Below are positions 1-6,042 of a DNA stretch of 10,720 nucleotides, piece after piece. The stretch comes from Bacteroidota bacterium (lineage in GTDB: Bacteria > Bacteroidota > Ignavibacteria > Ignavibacteriales > Ignavibacteriaceae), in NCBI GenBank assembly GCA_024278655.1, contig JAJRSV010000463.1:1-10720 (forward strand), written 5' to 3'. The notes under the pieces are model-generated. The model was not told the DNA's origin. It worked only from the letters and a program-made list of their open reading frames with translations, and ran no database searches. Numbering within the stretch: the first letter of the stretch is position 1; every line of letters begins with the position of its first letter. A program made the position numbers and the translations under genes.

Positions 1-212
1 CCGTCAATAAAACATTGGTTCTCGCCGGCAATGTGAGCGGCTATTTCGGCATCCAACTTTTGCGATGCTTCCTGAAAATACATTTCGGCAGTGTGAACCG
101 AGATATACAGATAAACACCTGAAAGAATAAGTAATATTATCAGGAATGTAATGCTTATCTTCCAATATACCGTATTGAAAAAACGATTATTGGTTATTCC
201 GTTTTTGTTCAT
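1..212 (-). CDS. Sensor histidine kinase, N-terminal fragment (cut by window edge)
   Basis: A reading frame opens with ATG at 212 and runs without a stop to the left edge, giving about 70 residues. After a short polar cytoplasmic start there is one strong hydrophobic segment at about residues 17-37 (WKISITFLIILLILSGVYLY), followed by a polar region that would face the periplasm. That is the usual beginning of a membrane-bound sensor kinase. The kinase core is outside the window, so the call rests mainly on context: the ATG follows directly on the TAG of an OmpR-type response regulator, and an AAGGA site lies about 10 bases upstream, inside the end of that gene. The two genes are therefore probably co-transcribed and translationally coupled. 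The signal sensed cannot be told from this fragment. Confidence 0.75.
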   Translation of the reverse strand, partial: MNKNGITNNRFFNTVYWKISITFLIILLILSGVYLYISVHTAEMYFQEASQKLDAEIAAHIAGENQCFID

Positions 213-944
213 CTATTCCGTTCCTTCATTGTCGTTAAATCTGTAACCGACTCCCCAGGTCGTAAGAATATATTTTGGATTTGATAGCTCCGGTTCGATT
301 TTTCTTCTGAGTCTGTTTATGTGCGAGTTAACCGTATGCTCGTAGCCGCTGAACTGATAACCCCAGAGTAAATTCAGAAGTTGTTCTCTTGTATATGTTT
401 TGCCCGGATGTGAAGCTAACAAATGGAGCAGGTTAAATTCCAAACGGGTCAGGTTAATTCTTTCACCGTTTAAGGTAACTTTCCTTTTTGCCACATCAAT
501 TATTAATCCGGCAAATTTTATGATTTTAGCTTCGGATAAATTATCGTTGAGTGTTCTTATACGTCTTAGAATTGCTTTTACTCTGGCAATAAACTCGTGA
601 ATGCCGAAAGGTTTAGTTAAGTAATCATCCGCACCTATTTCAAGTCCGAGCACTTTATCAAACTCTTCCGATTTTGCTGTTAGCATTAAGATGGGAGTGG
701 TTAAATTGTTTTTCCTTATTTCTTTGCAAATATCAATTCCGTCAACTCCGGGAAGCATCAAATCGAGCACGATTAAATCATTCGATTCGTTTAATGCTTT
801 ATGTAAACCTTCCGTACCATCGTAAGCAATGGAAACGTTAAAATTCAAATCGCTTAAATGAATTTTCAGAAGGTCTGAAATTGTTTTATCGTCTTCTATT
901 ACTAAAATGTTTTTCCTAATGTTAGCCGGCTGAATGGAATTCAT
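213..944 (-). CDS. OmpR/PhoB-family response regulator
   Basis: This 243-residue cytoplasmic transcription factor has the full two-domain plan of the family. The receiver domain (about 11-128) shows the acidic pair D18/D19, phospho-acceptor D61 in the LDLMLPG context, T89 in LTA and K111 in TKPF. The C-terminal winged helix (about 141-237) has the typical TREQLLNLLWG segment, a recognition helix around 203-216 (HTVNSHINRLRRKI) and the WGVGYRF wing. It should be phosphorylated by the sensor kinase encoded immediately downstream and then bind direct repeats. The ATG at 944 lacks a well-spaced ribosome site: the nearest AAGGA is about 13 bases away and can pair into a small hairpin. No better start exists before the receiver domain. 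The family is certain; the regulon is unknown, although a Pho-box-like repeat occurs upstream of the next lipoprotein gene. Confidence 0.95.
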   Translation of the reverse strand: MNSIQPANIRKNILVIEDDKTISDLLKIHLSDLNFNVSIAYDGTEGLHKALNESNDLIVLDLMLPGVDGIDICKEIRKNNLTTPILMLTAKSEEFDKVLGLEIGADDYLTKPFGIHEFIARVKAILRRIRTLNDNLSEAKIIKFAGLIIDVAKRKVTLNGERINLTRLEFNLLHLLASHPGKTYTREQLLNLLWGYQFSGYEHTVNSHINRLRRKIEPELSNPKYILTTWGVGYRFNDNEGTE

Positions 945-1109
945 ACTTGGAAAGTTTTCCTTACTGTAATTTTATTATATGGTTTATTTCGGGAATTTAT
1001 TCATAATGATATTAATTAAAAGTAAAATACTTTATATTTCTTAAAGTTTAAACTCATTTACAAAAATTGCCTTTTATCCCGAACAAATTAATTAAATGAT
1101 AAAACGAAG

Positions 1110-1161
1110 GGCTGTTCCGGGAACTTTATAATTAAACTTAATAAAAGGAAACGAAACAGCC
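1110..1161 (-). terminator. Possible terminator of the anti-sigma-like lipoprotein gene
   Basis: Beginning 16 bases past the stop, the minus strand can form a 10-bp stem, GGCTGTTTCG (1161-1152) with CGGAACAGCC (1119-1110). It has one G-U wobble and a long loop of 32 bases. A moderately T-rich stretch (TTCGTTTTATC) follows. The position fits, but the loop is long and the U-tract is interrupted, so a structured 3' end is likelier than a classic intrinsic terminator. Confidence 0.4.
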
Positions 1162-1177
1162 GCTCGAAAAAATCATC

Positions 1178-2098
1178 CTATCTTTTTGCTGTACCTGTAG
1201 GAAATGATGTAAGATTCAAATCCATTGTGTATGTAACGTGATCGGTAGCATCACTCGGAATCATTCCCACTAAAGGTTTTAATAAAAACGGCGAAGCGCT
1301 GTTATCGGGAACCGGTTCAATTGAAATAACCGCAACTCCTCCTGCAATATCGGTCGGAAACGTTAAACCCGAAGGCGCATTAACAAGAAAATCCTCGCCG
1401 GGGAACGGTGGTCCGGGCATTGTGCTGCTGTAAGGGTCGGCATCATCAACAACATCAGCGCTTGTAAAAGTACCTGTTGTTACAGGCATTCCGTTAATAA
1501 CCGTCCAACCTTCGTACTTCCATCCGGCGGGAAGAACCGGAAGATTCAATCCTGCCATCGGTGATCCGGAAGATAAATCGAGGAACCAGATACCGCTGTT
1601 CTCGTCAGTGTCGGCACCGTTTGTTGGGGTCGCCAGAATATAAGCACCTGTTGAGCTTGAAAAATCCACACCGATTGCTGCATCGTCGTTAATAGTCAGG
1701 TCTGCCGTTCCGCTGCTGAAACTTCCGGCTAAAATATGAACCGCACTCGGGTTGGGATCGGGGTCGGGGTTCGGTTCAATTGTTAAAACAAATTTTATAG
1801 CATTCGAAAGGTCATTGGCATCAATATCAAAACCGGTTTTACTCATATTTCCGTTTGCATCCACCGTAAAAACACCGGTCGATTTTGCCAGTTCTCCCTG
1901 GCTTCCGCCGGTTTTTGCCGTGGAGGGAAGAATTATCCATCCCTCGTATTGTGCATCAGGTCCGAGGTCTGCGAGTCCGGATATGTTGAGTGTGAGTGTT
2001 GCTGTTTCGGGAGCAGGATTATTAGTTACATTGTCTTCGTTCGAACATCCCCCGAAAATCAGAAATGCTGTAAAGCTTAAAATTAAAAGGGCTTTCAT
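1178..2098 (-). CDS. Lipoprotein with two tandem anti-sigma-K (RskA C-terminal)-like domains
   Basis: The 306-residue product starts with a lipoprotein signal peptide ending in FGGC (C18), so it should be exported and lipidated. After a short polar tether there are two related units. Unit one (about 33-130) has YEGWIILP at 51-58, then STGVFTVDANG, then FVLTIEP at 103-109 and a P-rich turn. Unit two (about 168-280) has YEGWTVING at 195-203, then TTGTFT, then AVISIEP at 256-262 and SPFLLKPLVG. The order Y-x-x-W, G-x-F, then hydrophobic-x-x-EP matches the extracytoplasmic domain of RskA-type anti-sigma factors. No cytoplasmic sigma-binding domain or transmembrane helix is present, so it cannot be a standard anti-sigma factor. 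A Pro-Asp linker (about 109-118) follows the first EP. GGAG lies 7 bases before the ATG. The fold assignment comes from pattern matching by eye; the role is unknown. Confidence 0.6.
   Translation of the reverse strand: MKALLILSFTAFLIFGGCSNEDNVTNNPAPETATLTLNISGLADLGPDAQYEGWIILPSTAKTGGSQGELAKSTGVFTVDANGNMSKTGFDIDANDLSNAIKFVLTIEPNPDPDPNPSAVHILAGSFSSGTADLTINDDAAIGVDFSSSTGAYILATPTNGADTDENSGIWFLDLSSGSPMAGLNLPVLPAGWKYEGWTVINGMPVTTGTFTSADVVDDADPYSSTMPGPPFPGEDFLVNAPSGLTFPTDIAGGVAVISIEPVPDNSASPFLLKPLVGMIPSDATDHVTYTMDLNLTSFPTGTAKR
1749..1769 (+). other. Potential G-quadruplex in the template strand of the lipoprotein gene
   Basis: The plus strand has four G-runs, GGG, GGG, GGGG and GGGG, separated by loops of 2, 3 and 2 bases. 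This satisfies the usual G3+N1-7 rule. It encodes the Pro-Asp-rich linker of the minus-strand lipoprotein, so the G-rich strand is the transcription template. Protein composition alone could explain it. Confidence 0.4.
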
Positions 2099-2153
2099 AT
2101 TTTCTCCTATAAATTGTTATTAAATTATTTACATGAGAAAGCTAATTTTAAGT

Positions 2154-2179
2154 TATCACAGAAATATCACAGCATTATA
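2154..2179 (-). promoter_or_regulatory. Pho-box-like direct repeats beside a TATAAT hexamer, upstream of the lipoprotein gene
   Basis: On the minus strand, CTGTGATA occurs twice (2172-2165 and 2161-2154) with starts exactly 11 bases apart, separated by TTT. A perfect TATAAT hexamer (2179-2174) lies just before them, without a convincing -35 box. PhoB-family regulators bind 7-base direct repeats at 11-base pitch, with consensus close to CTGTCAT-N4-CTGTCAT. The match here differs by one base in each half. The site lies 55-75 bases before the lipoprotein start codon, and an OmpR/PhoB-type regulator is encoded just downstream of that gene. Control by that regulator is inference. The TATAAT as a working -10 is uncertain because the repeats would then cover the start point. 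Confidence 0.4.
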
Positions 2180-2329
2180 ATATTTTTCAATCGTTTTTGA
2201 TTTCATTACAAACAGGGTTAGTTGAATTAGTTAATTGGGAATTATAGAAAATTAACAGAAGAGCGTTGCAGCTAATAAAGGAAGGATGCTTTGGATAAAG
2301 CAGAGTGCTTTTGCAATTACATATAAGAG

Positions 2330-2361
2330 TGCCGCCGATATAAAACTTTCTATCGACGGCA
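2330..2361 (-). terminator. Hairpin terminator downstream of the Cys/His-rich exported protein gene
   Basis: On the minus strand, TGCCGTCGATA (2361-2351) pairs with TATCGGCGGCA (2340-2330) over 11 bp. There is one U-G wobble and a 10-base loop, and the stem begins 24 bases after the stop codon. The following bases (CTCTTATATG) are only partly T-rich. On the plus strand the same stem carries one mismatch and is followed by a TTTT tract. Confidence 0.5.
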
Positions 2362-2385
2362 GATAATTTTACAGTTAATCCCGGA

Positions 2386-2823
2386 CTACGATTCGGCTTT
2401 CTCTATTTCGAGCACTCTTTCATTCTTATAAACCTTGCCTTTTATCTTTAATATATCGTTATGATGACCGGTTATATACTTTTCGCTTTTATCATTTTCA
2501 AGATAGTGAAGAACCCAGCCCTCCATTCCTTTCAACTCATTTCCGTTTTCGTCGTAAGCTTTTTCAACTTTTAATGTATGTCGGTGTCCGTAAGTTTTGC
2601 AATCGGCTGCGGCGCCCTGTTCTTTTTTCAACGTGCAAGCCAGGCAGATGTTCTTACCTTCCAGCGTTACGTTAATAACATCATTGTTTGCCGACTTCAG
2701 ACTGGAAGTAGTTATTTCAACTTTGCCTGATTTAACATCCTGCGAATATGCAGTAAGTGTTAACCCGAAAAACAGAATAATAGTCAGCAGTGAACCTATC
2801 GTTGCGATTCTTCTTTTCTTCAT
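2386..2823 (-). CDS. Small exported Cys/His-rich protein of unknown function
   Basis: The 145-residue product opens with a basic start (MKKRR) and a hydrophobic signal sequence that ends near AYSQ (about residue 28), so it is probably periplasmic. The mature part is about 115 residues and beta-rich in appearance. It has a compact cluster C60-x2-C63, C75 and H80-x-H82 inside GKNICLACTL and YGHRHTL, then GWVLHYLEND and a GHH pair (119-121), and it ends with KIKGKVYKNERVLEIEKAE. Small secreted proteins that pair a C-x2-C segment with a Y-x-L-x-ND strand and a closing K-x-x-G-x-V strand occur in Bacteroidota and Planctomycetota, from general knowledge. The Cys/His cluster suggests a metal site or disulfide, not a known enzyme. 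A strong AAAGGAGG site lies 5 bases before the ATG. The gene diverges from the amidase gene. Confidence 0.75.
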   Translation of the reverse strand: MKKRRIATIGSLLTIILFFGLTLTAYSQDVKSGKVEITTSSLKSANNDVINVTLEGKNICLACTLKKEQGAAADCKTYGHRHTLKVEKAYDENGNELKGMEGWVLHYLENDKSEKYITGHHNDILKIKGKVYKNERVLEIEKAES

Positions 2824-2943
2824 TTATGCCTCCTTTATAATTTGCTGATATGGGATAGATTTGATGTAAAAGTTAATTCCCAATTTATTATCAATCAAGA
2901 TAATTAGTAATAAATTGTTGAAATAATGATTTACAACGCTTAT

Positions 2944-2973
2944 TATAATCCCCGGTTTTATCATTATAAGGAG
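2944..2973 (+). promoter_or_regulatory. Likely -10 box and ribosome site of the amidase gene
   Basis: A perfect TATAAT stands at 2944-2949, about 30 bases before the amidase ATG, and AAGGAG at 2968-2973 is ideally spaced. No good -35 hexamer sits 16-18 bases upstream; TTGAAA is about 20 bases away. The -10 assignment is therefore tentative, while the ribosome site is clear. Confidence 0.4.
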
Positions 2974-2978
2974 ATAAA

Positions 2979-4637
2979 ATGAACGTGGTTAATAAAAACG
3001 GATTTTTCTTTCTTATTACAATTGTTTTATTCGCATGGATTATTACTTCGCCAGATGACGATTCGATAACCACGGCGGATATTGCAGGAGCGGAGAAAGT
3101 TATCGGCTTAAGTTTTACCGGAGCCGAAAGGGATTCGATGATTGATGCATTGAATGAACAGCTTGGCAATTATAAAGCGGTAAGAGATTTTAGTTTGAAC
3201 AACAGCGTGCCGCCGGCGGTTTTGTTTAATCCCGTTCCTGTCGGGTTCAAATTTGAAACAAAGCAGAACCCACTCCGCTTCAGCGATTACTCTTACGTTA
3301 AAATGCCGGATGATTTAAACGAACTTGCATTCTACTCAATAGGTGAACTGGCGGAGTTGATAAGGACTAAGCAAATAACTTCTGTTGAACTCACGAAGTT
3401 CTTTTTGGATAGATTAAAAAAGTACGGACCTGAGCTTGAATGCGTTGTAACTCTTACTGAAGAACGGGCAATGCGTAGTGCAAAGCTTGCCGATGAGGAA
3501 ATTGCAAAAGGAAATTACAAGGGATTGCTGCACGGCATTCCGTTTGGCGTTAAAGATTTGCTTGCAACAAAAGACTACAAAACAACCTGGGGTGCGATGC
3601 CGTACAAAGACCAGATGATTGAGGAAGATGCCGAAGTAATTAAAAAGCTTGAAGATGCAGGAGCCGTACTGGTTGCAAAACTTACAATGGGTGCGCTTGC
3701 CTGGGGCGATGTTTGGTTCGGAGGCAAGACACGTAATCCATGGGATGTAACAAAAGGTTCGAGCGGTTCATCTGCCGGACCCGCCTCTGCAGTATCGGCG
3801 GGACTGGTTCCCTTTGCAATCGGAACGGAAACGTGGGGTTCGATTGTATCGCCTTCAACGGTTTGCGGTGTTACCGGTTTGCGACCCACTTACGGCAGGG
3901 TAAGCCGCACAGGTGCAATGGCTTTAAGCTGGTCGATGGATAAAATCGGTCCTATTTGCAGAAACACCGAAGACCTTGCAATAGTTTTTAATGCTATTTA
4001 CGGACCGGACGGGAAAGATCAAACGCTGTATGATGTTCCGTTCAACTATTCGCCGGAAGTTGATTTAAGCAAATTAAGAATCGGTTACCTTAAAGATGAT
4101 TTTGATAAAGAATATGATTTTCATACTAACGATTCATTAACGCTTGCAAAGTTAAGAGAACTCGGCGCGGAACTTATTCCGGTTAAGCTGCCTGAAATTC
4201 CTGTTAACGATCTTGCTTTCATTTTAAGTGCAGAAGCCGGTGCGGCTTTCGATGAGTTAACACGCAGCAATCGTGATGATTTGCTTGTGCGGCAGATAAA
4301 AAATGCCTGGCCGAATGTATTCCGTGCGTCCCGTTTCATTCCCGCCGTTGAATACATTAATGCAAACCGGATAAGAGACCTGCTGATTCAGGAGATGCAA
4401 AAGATGATGGATACGATTGATGTTTACCTGGCTCCTTCGTGGGAAGGTGATAACCTGCTGCTTACAAATTTAACGGGACATCCCTGCGTTGTTTTGCCCA
4501 ACGGCTTCTCGGATGAAGGAACTCCTACAAGCATTACATTCATCGGAAGACTGTTCGACGAAGGCAGTTTGATTGCCGTGGCTAAATCATTCCAGGATGC
4601 TACCGGGTTCCATCGTAAACATCCTAAGGGATTTTAA
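2979..4637 (+). CDS. Exported amidase-signature hydrolase with a GatC-like N-terminal segment
   Basis: This 552-residue enzyme of the amidase signature family should hydrolyse an amide bond with a Ser-cisSer-Lys triad. The visible residues are K192 (GIPFGVKD), cis-Ser S264 (GSSGSSAGP) and nucleophile S288 (GTETWGSIVSP), with the usual 24-residue gap between the two serines. CGVTGLRPTYGRVSRTGAM follows, as in GatA. A hydrophobic segment at about 8-23 acts as signal or anchor, so the enzyme likely works outside the cytoplasm and is not the tRNA amidotransferase subunit. Residues about 30-90 resemble GatC: helices around DIAGAEKVIGLSFTGAERD and MIDALNEQLGNYKAVRDF, then NSVPPAVLFNPVP. The common DTGG before the nucleophile is ETWG here, a variant I associate with non-GatA family members. 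The substrate is unknown. AAGGAG lies 5 bases before the ATG. It is convergent with the SRPBCC gene and has no clear terminator. Confidence 0.9.
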   Translation: MNVVNKNGFFFLITIVLFAWIITSPDDDSITTADIAGAEKVIGLSFTGAERDSMIDALNEQLGNYKAVRDFSLNNSVPPAVLFNPVPVGFKFETKQNPLRFSDYSYVKMPDDLNELAFYSIGELAELIRTKQITSVELTKFFLDRLKKYGPELECVVTLTEERAMRSAKLADEEIAKGNYKGLLHGIPFGVKDLLATKDYKTTWGAMPYKDQMIEEDAEVIKKLEDAGAVLVAKLTMGALAWGDVWFGGKTRNPWDVTKGSSGSSAGPASAVSAGLVPFAIGTETWGSIVSPSTVCGVTGLRPTYGRVSRTGAMALSWSMDKIGPICRNTEDLAIVFNAIYGPDGKDQTLYDVPFNYSPEVDLSKLRIGYLKDDFDKEYDFHTNDSLTLAKLRELGAELIPVKLPEIPVNDLAFILSAEAGAAFDELTRSNRDDLLVRQIKNAWPNVFRASRFIPAVEYINANRIRDLLIQEMQKMMDTIDVYLAPSWEGDNLLLTNLTGHPCVVLPNGFSDEGTPTSITFIGRLFDEGSLIAVAKSFQDATGFHRKHPKGF

Positions 4638-4704
4638 GGATGGTACAACGGGAATAAAACGGTATACAGTCTAATTGTACGACGTTAATCTGAAACAATA
4701 CATA

Positions 4705-5178
4705 TTAAGCCGCAGCTTTTTTATTCGATTCGGTATATTGTTTTAATCCTTCTAAAATCGAGGGAACAATTTTTTCGAACTGCGGCTTTACCATAAGCAG
4801 GTTCATCAGTCTGCCCGCCAATCCGAATTTTAACTCGTACTCTATTGTAAGCGAAGCAATAGTTTTACTGTTAATTCTTTCAACCTTCATTTTAGCAAAC
4901 GCAGTTTTGAAAGGAGGCATTTTCTTCCCTGGTATTACATTTAAATTAACGCTTTCTCCCTCAATCCATTCAACGGATTTTTCCTCGAGCACACCGCCGT
5001 TTTTGAATTCGCAGATTCTGGCTGCACCCACACCGTTTTTATTATCGGTTATGTAATAAGATTTCCGAACCAACGGGTGATAGTTTTGAATTCCACCGAG
5101 ATCCGAAATTATTTCCCACACTTCTTCTTTAGCAGCATTTATCAAAATTGAAAACGATATGTTTGTTGTTGCTTTCAT
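4705..5178 (-). CDS. SRPBCC (polyketide-cyclase/START-like) family protein
   Basis: From the chosen start the protein is 157 residues. It shows the helix-grip plan of the Polyketide_cyc2 type: an opening beta strand (ISFSILINAAKEEVWEII), then SDLGGIQNYHPLV, the strand pair GVGAARICEF and GGVLEEKSVEWI, later SLTIEYELKFG, and a long C-terminal helix ending in SNKKAAA. These proteins bind hydrophobic ligands in a cavity; no catalytic residues can be named and no ligand inferred. There is no signal peptide, so it is cytoplasmic. An in-frame ATG at 5193 exists but has no ribosome site. The ATG at 5178 is preceded at 4 bases by AAGGAAG, and the sigma-70 promoter upstream puts the transcript start near 5212, so 5178 is preferred. 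The gene appears to be transcribed alone. Confidence 0.85.
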   Translation of the reverse strand: MKATTNISFSILINAAKEEVWEIISDLGGIQNYHPLVRKSYYITDNKNGVGAARICEFKNGGVLEEKSVEWIEGESVNLNVIPGKKMPPFKTAFAKMKVERINSKTIASLTIEYELKFGLAGRLMNLLMVKPQFEKIVPSILEGLKQYTESNKKAAA

Positions 5179-5182
5179 TTCT

Positions 5183-5189
5183 CTTCCTT
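5183..5189 (-). promoter_or_regulatory. Ribosome site that decides the SRPBCC start
   Basis: AAGGAAG on the minus strand lies 4 bases before the ATG at 5178 and inside the alternative reading from 5193. The upstream ATG has only AT-rich sequence before it. Confidence 0.6.
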
Positions 5190-5218
5190 TCATAACACGT
5201 TAATATTTTCCTGAGTGC

Positions 5219-5246
5219 AGTATAACAAATCGGTGATACTTGTCAA
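5219..5246 (-). promoter_or_regulatory. Near-consensus sigma-70 promoter of the SRPBCC gene
   Basis: On the minus strand a perfect -35 box TTGACA (5246-5241) is followed, after a 16-base spacer, by TATACT (5224-5219), five of six matches to TATAAT. Transcription would start near 5212, leaving a leader of about 33 bases. An inverted repeat TCACAA-N10-TTGTGA (5257-5278) lies just upstream of the -35 box and could be an operator. Confidence 0.6.
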
Positions 5247-5250
5247 GACA

Positions 5251-5586
5251 GTTTCATCACAAACGGCGGCAGTTGTGACTCAAATCATAGTGAATCAAAA
5301 GCGCTGATTTTTTAAGGAAAGTATGAGGAATTATTTTGCGTTTATCAGGTAAACAGGGGTAGCGGTTCATAAACCGTGCTTTTCTATCTAAAGAATACCG
5401 TTATTATTTTATATTAAAATTCTCTTGTAACTACAATAATTTAAACTTAAATTAAGTTGCACTGCTTAAAAAATTAAAATTATAGCACACCTCGGTTTTG
5501 CCTGCTGTTTTAGTTTTTTATCCAGTCGGAAATTCGGTTAGCGTTATACAAACCTCAACCGTAAAAATTTATCTATAAAAACCTAT
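5251..5586. other. Gene-free stretch upstream of the RRM gene
   Basis: No credible reading frame or RNA gene is visible here. The stretch holds the TCACAA/TTGTGA inverted repeat (5257-5278). It also has a small hairpin, CGGTT-CATA-AACCG, at 5363-5376 preceded by AGGGGTAG, which looks like a decayed dispersed palindrome. An AT-rich segment (5400-5485) and a possible plus-strand promoter around 5457-5486 follow. The remaining 100 bases before the RRM start are A/T-rich with several CGGTT/AACCG complementary pairs, as expected of a structured leader. Confidence 0.5.
5457..5486 (+). promoter_or_regulatory. Possible promoter of the RRM gene
   Basis: TTGCAC (5457-5462) and TATAGC (5481-5486) are separated by 18 bases. 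Both are imperfect sigma-70 hexamers. If used, the mRNA would have a leader of about 107 bases, long for a single small gene but common for RNA-binding and cold-shock proteins. Confidence 0.3.
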
Positions 5587-5600
5587 AAAGGAGTACTAAA

Positions 5601-5894
5601 ATGAATATCTATGTGGGCAACTTATCTCCTGAAGTCAACGAAGAGGATCTAACCACCTTATTTTCGGAATACGGACAGGTGAGCAGTGTAAAAGTGATCC
5701 GCGATATGTTTACCCAGGAATCGAGGGGATTTGGATTTGTGGAAATGCCCGGAAACGACGAAGCAAAGAAAGCAATGGAAGGACTGAACACTCATGAACT
5801 TAAGGGCAAAAACCTTATTGTGAATGAAGCCCGCCCGAGAAGAGATAAAAGAGGGGGAAACAGGAACCGTGGCGGCAGAGGTGGAAGATATTAA
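5601..5894 (+). CDS. RRM-domain RNA-binding protein with Gly/Arg-rich tail
   Basis: The 97-residue protein is a single RNA-recognition motif with a short basic tail. RNP2 is IYVGNL (3-8) and RNP1 is RGFGFVEM (42-49), with the key aromatic residues Y4, F44 and F46 present. The beta-alpha-beta order is complete up to about residue 78. The tail (79-97) is rich in Arg and Gly, ending GGRGGRY. Proteins of this size and plan are known from cyanobacteria and from Bacteroidota and relatives, where they bind single-stranded RNA and often respond to cold or stress. The target here is unknown. AAAGGAG at 5587-5593 is ideally spaced before the ATG. The gene stands alone between a long leader and a strong terminator, so it is probably monocistronic. 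Confidence 0.95.
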   Translation: MNIYVGNLSPEVNEEDLTTLFSEYGQVSSVKVIRDMFTQESRGFGFVEMPGNDEAKKAMEGLNTHELKGKNLIVNEARPRRDKRGGNRNRGGRGGRY

Positions 5895-5924
5895 TCTTTT
5901 AATAAAAATATATTGATCTGCTTT

Positions 5925-5954
5925 AATGCCGCATTTACCTGCGGCATTTTTTTT
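5925..5954 (+). terminator. Intrinsic terminator of the RRM gene
   Basis: AATGCCGCA (5925-5933) pairs perfectly with TGCGGCATT (5940-5948) over a 6-base loop, and the stem runs into eight T residues (5947-5954). It starts 31 bases after the stop codon and is a textbook Rho-independent terminator. Confidence 0.93.
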
Positions 5955-6000
5955 CGCTTTGATGAATTTTGTTCGACACTAATAAATTTCTAAATTGTAT

Positions 6001-6010
6001 TATAATTTTG
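6001..6010 (+). promoter_or_regulatory. Possible -10 region of the lipoprotein/coiled-coil operon
   Basis: TATAATTTTG contains both a perfect TATAAT and a TAnnTTTG motif of the Bacteroidota type. It is placed about 32 bases before the lipoprotein ATG and just after the upstream terminator. No matching -35 or -33 element is seen at the right distance. Confidence 0.35.
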
Positions 6011-6030
6011 TGAATGTGAAAAATATTTTT

Positions 6031-6036
6031 CGGAGA
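6031..6036 (+). promoter_or_regulatory. Ribosome site that decides the small lipoprotein start
   Basis: CGGAGA, containing GGAG, lies 6 bases before the ATG at 6043. It supports that start over the in-frame ATG at 5995, which would put a charged stretch before the signal peptide. Confidence 0.6.
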
Positions 6037-6042
6037 GAATAT

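Noticed and set aside
949..960. Near-palindrome GGAAAGTTTTCC before the response regulator as an operator
   Set aside because: It is short, of low complexity and overlaps the likely ribosome-binding region; no second copy was seen.
1178..2098. True anti-sigma factor
   Set aside because: There is no cytoplasmic sigma-binding domain, no transmembrane helix and no sigma factor gene nearby; the protein is a lipoprotein.
2979..4637. GatA subunit of glutamyl-tRNA amidotransferase
   Set aside because: The N-terminal hydrophobic export segment, the ETWGS variant at the nucleophile and the lack of gatB or gatC neighbours argue for an exported amidase.
4643..4680. Terminator between the convergent amidase and SRPBCC genes
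   Set aside because: Only a 6-bp GTACAA/TTGTAC match with a loop of 26 bases and no T-run; too weak.
5179..5193. Upstream ATG of the SRPBCC gene as the true start
   Set aside because: No ribosome site precedes it, and the AAGGAAG site for the next ATG lies inside the extra codons.
5257..5278. CRP/FNR-type site
   Set aside because: Known CRP sites read TGTGA-N6-TCACA. Here the half-sites are in the opposite order and 10 bases apart, so it is only reported as an unknown inverted repeat.
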